64,000 nt of DNA, from positions 186,001-250,000 of the forward strand of contig NZ_JAVRHL010000002.1 of assembly GCF_031846565.1 (NCBI RefSeq). Direction: 5' to 3'. This stretch comes from Tropicimonas_B omnivorans (lineage in GTDB: Bacteria; Pseudomonadota; Alphaproteobacteria; Rhodobacterales; Rhodobacteraceae). This document shows, piece by piece, positions 26,457-35,000 of this stretch. Numbering within the stretch: position 1 is the stretch's first letter; each line of letters opens with the position of its first letter. The position numbers were made by a program, and so were the translations under genes. The notes below the pieces were generated by a model. The model was given only the letters and a program-made list of their open reading frames with translations, ran no database searches and was not told the origin of the DNA.

Positions 26457-26707
26457 GCCGCTGCCTGTTCTGGTGCCATCCGGAATGCCACCGCCGCTTC
26501 TTCGATTTCGCTCTCGCATGTCTTTTCTCCATCGTATTCGAGGCGATCGGCGTAATCGTCGAGATCGCGGAGGTCCCAGAGGCGGTTTCCGCCGGACCTT
26601 TTCGATTGCAGGTCAAGGCTGCGAAACTTGCTCTCGGACACGCCGAGGTATCTTGCAGCTTCACGTGCCTGCATCAGGCGCGGCGCATAGCCGTAGCTCT
26701 GGGACAT
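26453..26707 (-). CDS. Excisionase-like winged helix-turn-helix protein
   Basis: An 84-residue protein with a MerR/Xis-type helix-turn-helix: the segment LMQAREAARYLGVSESKFRSL reads as the recognition unit and WDLRDLDDYADRL as the trailing wing/helix, like DNA-binding excisionases. It probably directs the integrase toward excision or regulates its expression. The start ATG 26707 overlaps the stop of a tiny upstream frame (TGATG). Residues past 55 are acidic and unassigned. Confidence 0.75.
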   Translation of the reverse strand: MSQSYGYAPRLMQAREAARYLGVSESKFRSLDLQSKRSGGNRLWDLRDLDDYADRLEYDGEKTCESEIEEAAVAFRMAPEQAAA

Positions 26708-26799
26708 CAGCACTCTCCCCGGGAGGCGATGATGCGCGACAGGCAAGGAAGGCGATCGAAGCTTTCGGCCCGACAGCTCTTCTTGAATATGCGCTTCAT
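26707..26799 (-). CDS. Small ORF (30 aa) coupled to the excisionase gene
   Basis: A 30-residue frame starts MKRIFKKSCRAESF and ends IIASRGEC. It has an unusually strong ribosome binding site (GGAGGGG, 5 bases before the ATG) and ends in a TGATG overlap with the excisionase-like gene. It may be a real small basic protein or a leader peptide that sets translation of the xis-int pair. No family is recognised. Confidence 0.45.
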   Translation of the reverse strand: MKRIFKKSCRAESFDRLPCLSRIIASRGEC

Positions 26800-27065
26800 T
26801 TTCCCCTCCACCGATCGGGTTGGTTGGTCGGTCGAGAGCGGCCTGCCGCCCTCGGGAGGGAGATCGGTTCAGAGACAGGGGACCGGTGGATTTTCCTTAT
26901 TGGGGTACACCCCCCCCACGAACGGTAGCCGCTCTGCGTCAAGGGCGTGTCTATCGGGCAGCAGCAAGGAGTTGGGACACGACACGCCCGTCCATGGTGA
27001 TCCGGCCATGGACGCGGGTCTTGGGACCCTCAAGACGCGGCACCCCCGTGGGGCACCGCGGATCG

Positions 27066-27536
27066 TTATCGGTGGATGAGGTATCCAGTCTCCCGCATGG
27101 CGCCGGCAGCAGAAATGGTCGCCAGAACGAGGTCGGACAGGAGGTCGAGCTCTTCGATCACTTTGCCGAGCTTTCGCGCGGCCGGATCGGTATGAAGCAC
27201 CTCATAGCCGCCGCGTACATGATCTACATCGCCGTACCAGGATGTGGAGGTGCCCGCATCAATCCGGTCCTGGAGCGTTGTCCTGAAGGCGTCGAGTTCG
27301 TCCAGAATGCTCACTGAGAAAAGCTCCCGGCGATCGAGCCGACCGGCAAAGGCCCGGGCGACGGCGCGCCGTTCTGGCGGCAGATGCGGGATCACGACGT
27401 CGTGGACCTGTGTCGTCACGACATGGGCCTGCATCAGAGTAATGGTTGCTATCCGCGCGACGAGGTCGTCGGTCATCTCCGAGCCTGCGATGAGATCGAC
27501 GAGGAGCCGCCAGTTCTTGAGGGGACTCGCCATCAT
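27066..27536 (-). CDS. Hypothetical protein, mostly helical
   Basis: A 156-residue protein of unknown function, predicted mainly helical and without cysteine-rich or catalytic motifs. It starts MMASPLKNWRLLVDL and contains DLVARIATITLMQAHVVTTQ and an RLDRRELFSVSILDEL helix. The ATG overlaps the stop of the next upstream gene (ATGA at 27533-27536), so the two form a unit. It lies between the integration genes and the relaxase, a place where accessory mobilization or regulatory genes are often found. No function is claimed. Confidence 0.65.
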   Translation of the reverse strand: MMASPLKNWRLLVDLIAGSEMTDDLVARIATITLMQAHVVTTQVHDVVIPHLPPERRAVARAFAGRLDRRELFSVSILDELDAFRTTLQDRIDAGTSTSWYGDVDHVRGGYEVLHTDPAARKLGKVIEELDLLSDLVLATISAAGAMRETGYLIHR

Positions 27537-27943
27537 GCGGCCCTCCCCTCAGCGAGCGAGGCATTGGCGGGGGTCGCCTGCCAGTAAGACGCCAGAGCCG
27601 TTTCGAGACCGTCTGCAAGCAAGCAGATTTCTTCGACGACAGGGCTGGCTGGATCGATCCGGGCGAACCTGGCAGCTTCGATCCGCGACGGATCGTGAAC
27701 GTGTTCGAGCATGAGCAGGTCGAGCAGATCGGCGAGCGCCCGCATTGTGCGGCGCGTCGGCGACTGCGGCGCGACCACGCCGTCCAGCGCAGCTTGAGCG
27801 AGGCGCAGACCGGGTGTGGCACCCAGCAATTCCGCGGCCGCGAAGAGGCCTTCGCGATGCTCCTCGACGAAACCTCGAAGCTCGTCGAAGGCATCCGATG
27901 GCGCAAGACCGGTCTGCTCGGATGGTGGAGTGAAATCGAACAT
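27533..27943 (-). CDS. Hypothetical acidic helical protein
   Basis: A 136-residue acidic, leucine/alanine-rich protein (MFDFTPPSEQTGLAPSDAF...). It contains TRRTMRALADLLDLLMLEHV and EEICLLADGLETALASYW helices and no recognised motif. It is the first gene of a two-gene leftward unit; its start is followed upstream by the long region with the 23-bp hairpin and the oriT candidate. Size and position would suit a relaxase accessory protein, but this is only inference. Confidence 0.65.
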   Translation of the reverse strand: MFDFTPPSEQTGLAPSDAFDELRGFVEEHREGLFAAAELLGATPGLRLAQAALDGVVAPQSPTRRTMRALADLLDLLMLEHVHDPSRIEAARFARIDPASPVVEEICLLADGLETALASYWQATPANASLAEGRAA

Positions 27944-28029
27944 GGGAAGATCTCCCTTGGGGTTTCCGGCTCAGGTCCGGGTCAAGCGGCGTTCAATCTT
28001 CCCTCTTCGTCTTCCGTCTTTTTCCCCTC

Positions 28030-28085
28030 GGTGCGTCTTTCCGTTTCGGCTCTCGCAGAGAGGAGCCGAAACGGAAAGATGCACC
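28030..28085. repeat. 23-bp inverted repeat
   Basis: Arms 28030-28052 and 28063-28085 are complementary over 23 positions with a single G/T mismatch, enclosing a ten-base loop. It lies upstream of both flanking genes, so a terminator role is unlikely. Confidence 0.85.
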
Positions 28086-28368
28086 CCGGGACCATGCCAC
28101 TGCGCGCGTCACTCCCGCCAATTTGCGCTTCCGGCCGAAGGCATCGCGATGTGGTCCTGGCGCTCGGCGCCGTCATGTTGGGAGAGGTCGAGGAGAGGGC
28201 TTGCCCCCTCCTCGCCGGGGCCGGGGAGGCCCGAGCAGCGGGGGGCCGGGGGGAGAGTGCGGAACGACTCCCCCCGGCCGCCGGAGGCGCGGGAGTGCGC
28301 GCAGCGAGCTTCCGTTGGCCGTCCGCCCAGGACCGCCTCCCCGGCGCAAGGGGCCCTCGGAGAGCCGC

Positions 28369-28450
28369 GCGTAGTGAGCCCCCGGAAGGGAGCGTCTCGC
28401 ACTACGCATAGTCGGACACTATGCCTGATACGCGCGCCTGCGGCGCGCGT
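28369..28450. other. Candidate origin of transfer (oriT)
   Basis: Three dyads are packed together: GCGTAGTG (28369-28376) with CACTACGC (28400-28407); GCATAGT (28406-28412) with ACTATGC (28418-28424) around CGGAC; and ACGCGCGCC (28430-28438) with GGCGCGCGT (28442-28450). They stand 68 bases before the relaxase start. Relaxases of the HUH class recognise such a hairpin and nick beside it. The nick position is not predictable here. Confidence 0.55.
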
Positions 28451-28517
28451 CGCAGACATTCCCGGAGGGGCACCTTTTTTACCTATTTCCCCGTCGCCTC
28501 GAACAAAGGAGATGGCG

Positions 28518-30278
28518 ATGGAAGGATATCAATTCGCGCGTCTGGAGACGTTTTCCGTCCAGGGCGCACCCGGCAGCAAGCCGACGAAGATACGTAAGAA
28601 CGGCGCGCGGGCATGGACCGCCGAGGAGGTTCTTCGGGAAGCGGAGCGTCATCCCATGGCCTCACTGCACGTGAACCCCGGTTGCCCCCCGCCGCAGATA
28701 CTTCCGGGCACGGTGGGATCGTTCGCAGCTGTGCGGGCCGAACATGACAAGGCTGCGGCTGTAAAGGAATCCTACATGCGGAAGGGCAAAGACGGGAAAA
28801 AGAAGAAGGCTTGGCGGAAGCTGCGATCAGATGCCCGGACGCTCTATTCCTCCGTCGTCTCGCTTCCGACACTTACGCGCGACGCACTCGCTGATCCGGC
28901 TCTCGCCGCCGACTGCGTCGCGCTTCTCACCTCGGCGATGCAGCACGAGCAGAAGACCCTGGCAGCTCGCGGAGGTGTGCTCCTGATGGGGGTGATCCAC
29001 TGGGATGAGGAACATGTCCATGCGCACTATCTCGCCGTCGCGCCTCAGGCTGGACGGGCCGACGGCCTGCATCCTGGACATGCTGCGAAGGCCGCCTTCA
29101 ATGCCGCCCATGTCGATGCCGATGGCACAGATAGGAAAGCTGTCGGACATGGGGCGAACAGGGCGTACTGCGAGGCCATGCGCGGCTGGCAGGACTCGTT
29201 TCATGAGGAAGTCTTCGACGGGGCCGGACTTCTCCGGTATGGGCCGAAGCGCCATCGGTTGAGCCGGGCGGACTACCAGAAGGCGAAGGCCGCGAAAGCA
29301 CAGCAGGCTGAAGACGCTAAGCGCAGCAAGATCTTGGCGATTGAGATCTCTGGCCAGGAAGAGCAGCTCGCCACAATTGTGAAAGAAGCCGCCGAGAGCG
29401 CGCGACACCTCGCGCGCGAGAAGGCCTCGATGGCTGGAGACAAGGTGGACCTATTGGTCCGCGAGCATGAAGTCGCTTCGTTGACCGTTCAAGCACGCGA
29501 GGAGATCTCGCGCGGCCGGTCGGTCGCTTCGACCGCAGAGGCACGGATCAGGGCGCTGACTGTCGGGACACGGGCGATCGAGGAGCGCCAGATAGATTAC
29601 CGGCCGGGGGATCGGGACCGCCGGGAGGGCCTTACTTTCGGACCCGCAGCACCTGCCGACAAGAAGGAGCGTGGCAAGCTCAAAGACGCGATCCGGCCCG
29701 CCTTCGACGTGTTGGTCGGCTTTGCCAGACGGGTTTTCCGTCTCCGTCAGCGAGAGGAAGCCCATGCAGAACTGGAAGCGGAGAGCGAGCGACGGGCTCG
29801 CAAACGAGACCGTCAGGATGCCGAGACGCGACGCCGCGCCAGGGTCGTTGCGGCGGCACTTAGAAGCGATGGGCAACCGGTACCGGCACCTCTCGAGGCG
29901 GTAGCTGCTGGCGAGCCGCTGATCATGTCCGAGGCGAGCTTTCCTGGAGCATGGTCGATCTCGCCGGAGGCGAAGCCGGATGAGATCCGGGAACGCCTCA
30001 ATGCTACGACCAATCTCCAGCTACGCACGGCGTGGCAGGCAACCCGGGACGCGGTTGAGCTGGTCGAGAATGACACATCTCTGCGAGATCGCTTCGCACT
30101 CGGCGTGCGTGTCATCGAAGCGAATGCGGACGATCGGGGGGTGGACCTGGAAAGTGGTCAGCAGAACCTCGATACAGCCAAGCGCCCCGAGGTCGCTGCA
30201 TTGCACCGCGACGAGTTCCTTGGGCCTATAAGGGTCGCCAATGCGGCCAAGGAGCGCCAGCGGGTTCGCGGATCATGA
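28518..30278 (+). CDS. MobA/Pre (Mob_Pre)-type relaxase
   Basis: DNA relaxase that nicks oriT and pilots single-stranded DNA during mobilization. The 586-residue product has an N-terminal catalytic domain with the histidine triad region IHWDEEHVHAHY (about residues 160-171), typical of plasmid recombination/mobilization enzymes, followed by a long charged coiled-coil-rich C-terminal half (from about residue 270). AAAGGAG at 28505-28511 lies six bases before the ATG at 28518, which is preferred to the ATG at 28512. The catalytic tyrosine is not assigned. The gene converges on kfrA across a bidirectional terminator. Confidence 0.82.
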   Translation: MEGYQFARLETFSVQGAPGSKPTKIRKNGARAWTAEEVLREAERHPMASLHVNPGCPPPQILPGTVGSFAAVRAEHDKAAAVKESYMRKGKDGKKKKAWRKLRSDARTLYSSVVSLPTLTRDALADPALAADCVALLTSAMQHEQKTLAARGGVLLMGVIHWDEEHVHAHYLAVAPQAGRADGLHPGHAAKAAFNAAHVDADGTDRKAVGHGANRAYCEAMRGWQDSFHEEVFDGAGLLRYGPKRHRLSRADYQKAKAAKAQQAEDAKRSKILAIEISGQEEQLATIVKEAAESARHLAREKASMAGDKVDLLVREHEVASLTVQAREEISRGRSVASTAEARIRALTVGTRAIEERQIDYRPGDRDRREGLTFGPAAPADKKERGKLKDAIRPAFDVLVGFARRVFRLRQREEAHAELEAESERRARKRDRQDAETRRRARVVAAALRSDGQPVPAPLEAVAAGEPLIMSEASFPGAWSISPEAKPDEIRERLNATTNLQLRTAWQATRDAVELVENDTSLRDRFALGVRVIEANADDRGVDLESGQQNLDTAKRPEVAALHRDEFLGPIRVANAAKERQRVRGS

Positions 30279-30281
30279 CGA

Positions 30282-30313
30282 GAGATGCCGAGACGGTGGC
30301 GTCTCGGCATCTC
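30282..30313. terminator. Bidirectional terminator between relaxase and kfrA-like genes
   Basis: GAGATGCCGAGAC (30282-30294) pairs perfectly over 13 bases with GTCTCGGCATCTC (30301-30313), loop of six. It fills the 40-bp gap between two converging genes. No long T run follows on either strand. Confidence 0.75.
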
Positions 30314-30318
30314 CACTA

Positions 30319-31014
30319 TCACGCTGCATCCTGTTCGTCGTCGGGATCATCTACTTGCTCCGCGCCGCCGTCATCGTTTTGCCTGACGATCCGGTCGTCG
30401 CCGGAGTCGGGAAATAGAGACATTTGACTGTCGTCCTTCACGGCAGGCGCCGCGGAGCTCTCTTCATTGGATGCGTGACTGTTGCCCTGCGAGGCGAACT
30501 CCTCCCGCCCAAGGAGACGACCTTCGAGTTTCGCGATGAGGACCTTGGCCTCCATGAGCTCTGCCGTAAGCGAAGCGACCCTCTCCTCAGCCTGTTGCGC
30601 GCGTTCCCCGGCGGCCTCTGCCTCGGCGACGGCACTGTCACGCTCGTCCTCGACCAGCCCGATATTGTCGAGGGCCTCCGCTCTTTCCTCTTCGACCTCG
30701 GCGAGCTGGCTGGCGTGGGCGCGCCGTTCGATAGCCGCTGCCTCGTCGGCGCAGCGCCAGGCTGCCTCCCAAGCGGAGGCATAGAGGTCAATCACCTCTT
30801 CGGGCATCTCGGGGGCCGCGCGCGATGCTTCGGCCGCGGCCTTCTGTTCAGCGAGGACGATCTTCACGATCGGCCCGATGTCTCGGAACGATCCCTTCGT
30901 GATCTCCCGCACGGCGGCGTTGGTCGGCTTTTCGCCCTTCGCCTGGATGTCGGCGACGGCTTTGCGCACCTTCTTCTCGAGGGCGGCGTTGGTCTTCTTC
31001 GTAGCTTCGGTCAT
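30319..31014 (-). CDS. KfrA-like DNA-binding coiled-coil protein
   Basis: KfrA proteins of broad-host-range plasmids bind their own promoter and form long coiled coils that help stable inheritance. The 231-residue product has the KfrA-type N-terminal domain (ALEKKVRKAVADIQAKGEKPTNAAVREITKGSF is the helix-turn-helix region, read across residues 10-45), then a long alanine/glutamate-rich coiled coil (about residues 85-175) and an acidic tail. The ATG at 31014 gives the homologous N-terminus. A pair of nested dyads lies just upstream. On an integrated element it may stabilise the excised circle. Confidence 0.78.
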   Translation of the reverse strand: MTEATKKTNAALEKKVRKAVADIQAKGEKPTNAAVREITKGSFRDIGPIVKIVLAEQKAAAEASRAAPEMPEEVIDLYASAWEAAWRCADEAAAIERRAHASQLAEVEEERAEALDNIGLVEDERDSAVAEAEAAGERAQQAEERVASLTAELMEAKVLIAKLEGRLLGREEFASQGNSHASNEESSAAPAVKDDSQMSLFPDSGDDRIVRQNDDGGAEQVDDPDDEQDAA

Positions 31015-31036
31015 TCTTGGCACCTGCTTGGGTAAT

Positions 31037-31086
31037 GGTAAGCGCCGGTAATACCGTCTCGGCGCTACCACCCCGTCCCGAGGTGG
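31037..31086 (-). promoter_or_regulatory. Candidate operator upstream of the kfrA-like gene
   Basis: GGTAAGCGCCG (31037-31047) faces CGGCGCTACC (31060-31069) with one bulged base, with a CGGT/ACCG dyad between, and CCACC/GGTGG (31068-31072 with 31082-31086) next to it. KfrA is known to repress its own promoter, so an autoregulatory site is plausible. Confidence 0.35.
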
Positions 31087-31154
31087 CAGGAAGAATGTCG
31101 GATCGTCGGTCGAAGGCCGGAAACGCGACAGTCAGAAAAGTTGGTATTCTTCGC

Positions 31155-32072
31155 TCAAACGCTGTCGAACCATGAGCCGTCGATGCGAACCCGCTCGACC
31201 ATCTCGGTCGCGACTCCAAGACCGTTCTCCTTGAGCAGGTCGCACAAACGGTCTCCGTCGATGAGGTCGATGGCGATGGCGCCGTCCCTGGTCGCCTCGT
31301 CGGTCGCGGCCGGGGTGTAGTGGCTCGTGGTGATAAAAAGCCCCTTGTCGGCCCGGCCCTGGAGCGCTCCGCGGAAGTCGCGGATTTCCTTCGCGCCGAC
31401 GCTGCCTCTCCAGCGCTTGCACTGGAAGTAGACCTGGAACGAGACGAGGTTCACGCGCAGGACGCCGAGCCCGTCGATGCCGCCGTCGCCGGTCTTTCCG
31501 CGGACCTCGACCTTGGTGAAGCCAGCCTCGCGCAGAAGCCGCTGTGACAGCCTCTCGAAGGCATCTGGCGCCATGGACCCGAGGACGGTGAGCAGCGCAG
31601 CTTTCCAGTCCTCTTCGTCCGCCGGCCCAGCATCCGCGTCTGCGATGACGACATCCGCATCGCCGGAGATCTCGGCCGCGTCCTTGGCCTTGCGCTTCTG
31701 CCGCGCCTTCTCGCGTTCTTCGGCCTGAACGGTCTCGACGATGGCAGCCGCGGGTGCGCGATCGTGGATGGCGCTGCCGGCCTCGGTGATGGCCCAGACA
31801 CCACGTGCCGAGTTCTCGACGGCACCGCCTCGCCGAAGGTAGGTGCGTGCCCAGGCGAGGTAGTAGTTCACCTTCAGGCGCTGATCATTGTTCGGCATCG
31901 GGATCGCCTGTTCGGCCTCAGAGAGCCCCTCGAGCTGGATGACGGTCTCGTCTATCTCCTGGATGCTGCCCGACCCGCCGAGGTGCCGAAGGGCGTCGAG
32001 CGTAGCGACCATCATGCCAGCGAGATCCGGCAACCCCTCGGGCTCGATGATGAAGCGGCGGTCAGATGGCAT
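31155..32072 (-). CDS. mrr: Mrr-type restriction endonuclease
   Basis: A 305-residue member of the Mrr family, nucleases that cut modified DNA. The N-terminal third reads as the Mrr winged-helix domain (LKVNYYLAWARTYLRRGGAVENSARGVWAIT). The C-terminal PD-(D/E)xK domain has D200 in TGDGGIDG and Q217-x-K219 in YFQCKRW, the usual Mrr variant of the motif, followed by KEIRDFRGALQGRADKGLFITTS. Its start overlaps the 3' end of the MmeI-like gene by 11 bases (an ATG at 32084 is an alternative), so the two enzymes are translated together. Confidence 0.87.
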   Translation of the reverse strand: MPSDRRFIIEPEGLPDLAGMMVATLDALRHLGGSGSIQEIDETVIQLEGLSEAEQAIPMPNNDQRLKVNYYLAWARTYLRRGGAVENSARGVWAITEAGSAIHDRAPAAAIVETVQAEEREKARQKRKAKDAAEISGDADVVIADADAGPADEEDWKAALLTVLGSMAPDAFERLSQRLLREAGFTKVEVRGKTGDGGIDGLGVLRVNLVSFQVYFQCKRWRGSVGAKEIRDFRGALQGRADKGLFITTSHYTPAATDEATRDGAIAIDLIDGDRLCDLLKENGLGVATEMVERVRIDGSWFDSV

Positions 32073-35000
32073 AGCGGCCCTCATCGGTCATTTCTGCCAT
32101 GCCGAGGCCCGCGAGCGTTTCGAGCAGCGGGGCGACGGTGGTGGCTCGACCCCGGGTGAATGTGCGGGCGACGGTTTCGGCATCCGCTTCTCCGAGATCC
32201 TCCAACGCCTCGCGGACGGCGGCGATCTGGGCGGGAAGCGACTTCGGCCATGGGGCCTTGCCGGTCTTGGCGACCTCGGCGATCTCCAGCTTACCTTGCT
32301 TCGACTCGGCGGCACGACCGTCGGGGTTCTGGTAGTCGGGGCGGAGCCAGCGGACATGGCCGCGCGCTTCCTCGGCGACGCGTTCGCGATTGAGGGTGAC
32401 GAGGTTCATCAGGATGTCGTTCTCGGACAGGTCGGTGGGCCAGCCATAGGCTTCGGCCACGGCGGCGTCGATCCGATCGTGGATGTCCTTGAGGAGGCCA
32501 ATCAGCCCGTCCTCGTAGACCCGCTTGTCCTTGCCTTCGATGGTCTCGCCCGCGCGGAGTTTTTCGAGGGTGTTATACATCTGGGTAAGCGTCAGACTGG
32601 GATGCTGCGCTTGCCGCTCCTTGCGATGCGCGTCCAGCTCCTCGCCGAGCTGACGGAGGGTAGTGCGATTCGAGGGAGTGAGGTCCGGAAAAGGGAATGG
32701 TGAAAAGGTATTGGCACTATTGTAGCGCGGGCGATCTTCAAGAGTACCCGTGCACCCCTTACACCATGTAAGATGCACATGGGATGAAAGGACGGCAAGA
32801 CTTTCTGCATTTTGCAAGGCAATGCAATAAACCATGGCGTCCGGTAGTATATCCGCGTTTACCATTTGAAAAACGCGATGCTTCGCAGTATAGGTTGTTC
32901 CGATATACGCATCAGTGTTGGAAAGACTCCGGCGCAGGGCGGGCCGAGGTTCGGCAAATATCCACCACAAACGTTTGTATTGCTCTCTGTCGTTTTCTTC
33001 TCGAACCGGTTTTACTCGATCAAGGAGGTGTGCGTAAAGATTTGGCAGTTCTGTCCTCGCGACAGACTCGTCAACTCCAAAAAGGTCGATAATTCTATAG
33101 CCTCGTGGGCGCTCAAGAATATCTTTTCCAATAATATATTTCCGAACGAATTTTTTTTCGGCGTTTCGCAGTTTGCTGCGGAAGCTCTCGTACTCTCCTG
33201 TAGATAGCTTGAAGCCATCCCCTGCGGGAACAACGCCCTGAAAACAAATTCCCCTGTTTGCCTCCAAAGCTTTTATCTCCGAGAAGTCAGGTCCATCGGA
33301 GAGGCGAGCGTGAATCTTTTCAACGCGAACATCGGTTGCTTTGCCATCGGGGCCAATCAAGCCAATTACCGGCCTTGCCGGCTTTGTAGCGGAGCCTACG
33401 GTCATGGCGATTCTGACATTTGCGCCATCTGAAGAATCTACCCATGGGTGATTAGTGGTGGCATAGATAAGGTGAATTTTTGGTTTCTTCCCGCCAATTA
33501 GCTTTTCTGTCAGCTTTCTGGAGTAATCTTGGGTGATGCTATTCGTAGTGATCAGCCCGAAGCGTCGCGCAGAGCTTCGGCGCGTCAATTCTGCTGCTTT
33601 CCACCACCAATACATCACGAGATCAACTGTTCGAGGTACGCCTTTGTAGGCATGCCTCAAAGCATCTACATATTCAGGTGTAAGGGCTGATCGAATGCGC
33701 CTTGCCCCAATAAACGGCGGGTTGCCGACAATAAAGGTCGCCTCGGGCCACGCGGCTGGTCGTGGATCGACGTAGTCGTAGATCTGCACCCGTGCCGAGG
33801 GGTCCGGCACCTCTTCCCCCGTCGCCGGGTGGCGCATAGTGGTCGTGCCATCCCAGCGCGTCACTGCGGCGCCATTCTCGTCCAGCCGGGGCGTGCGGTC
33901 CGACCATGTGAGCACGGCGTCTCGATGTTCGATGTTCTTGAAGTCGCGCAGAATAGGCTCGGACGGAGCGGCCTTCCCGTGGGTGCGGTAGTGCCATTGC
34001 AGGTAGCCGATCCACAGCACCAGCTCAGCGACGTTGGCGGCCCAAGGGTTCAGCTCGATCCCGAGGAACTGGTGCGGATCGACCGTATATCCCGCAAGAC
34101 CAAGGTTGGTCTGCGTCTCGCCCAGCTCCTCCATGGTGGCGATCACCTCGCCTTCCAGCCGCTTCATCAGTTCGAGTGCGACGTAGAGGAAATTTCCCGA
34201 CCCACAGGCAGGGTCAAGCACCGTGACCTCACAGAGCTTGCGGTGGAAGCCCTGGACCTCGCGTAGCGCCTCCTTTTCCTTACTTTGGCTGCGCAGCAGG
34301 TCGGCGGCGGCCTGCACGCTGCGCCAATCGGCGCGCAGGGGTTCGATGATTGTCGGCATCACCAGCCGCTCGACATAGGCCCGCGGCGTGTAGTGGGCAC
34401 CCAGTTTGTGTCGGCTATTCTTGTCGAGAGCGCGTTCCAGCAGGGTGCCGAAGATCGCCGGTTCCACCTGTTTCCAGTCGGCCTCGGCCGCCTCGATCAG
34501 CAGGCTCAGCTGCACCTCGGACAGGGGCAGCGCCGAGGCATCACGGAAGAGCCCGCCGTTGAAGCGGAGGAGCTTCGCCATGATGACCGTCGAGGTGCCG
34601 CCGGTGTTCATCGTCTCCCAAAGCGACTGGAGCACCGGCGCGGCCATCTCGGGCTTGCCGCGCAGTTCCCGCAGCTTGTCGCGGAAGGAATCCTTGGGCA
34701 GCAGTTCGACGTCCTCGGCGAACATGGTGAAGAGGCATCGCATGAGGAACCGGGCGACGTCCTCTCCCTCATGGCCCTGGCCTTCGAAGCTGCGGCCGAG
34801 CTGTGCGAGGTGGTCGGCGATTTCGCGGGTGACCCGTGCCGCGGTGCGCGACGGATCGAGCGACATGGGATCGGACCAGATGGTCCGCAGACGCTCGCGG
34901 ACCTCGTCATCCCGGAGATCTTCGAGGGTGATGCGGTAGCGGTTGCCATCGGGGAACTGGGTGTAGCCCTGTCCTTGGCCGGAGAAATCGGCGTAGACCT

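Larger units (their letters stand above)
27944..28517. other. Non-coding region between hypothetical pair and relaxase (oriT region)
   Basis: About 570 bp with no convincing gene. It contains a 23-bp hairpin (28030-28085), a very GC-rich stretch (28190-28380) with several G/C runs, and a cluster of three inverted repeats (28369-28450) directly upstream of the relaxase ribosome binding site. The composition and the cluster of dyads are what one expects of an origin of transfer plus the two divergent promoters. Confidence 0.6.

Noticed and set aside
26820..27317. Plus-strand frame between the excisionase-like gene and the hypothetical pair
   Set aside because: No ribosome binding site, mostly arginine/glycine-rich, and it overlaps the 3' half of a better minus-strand gene.
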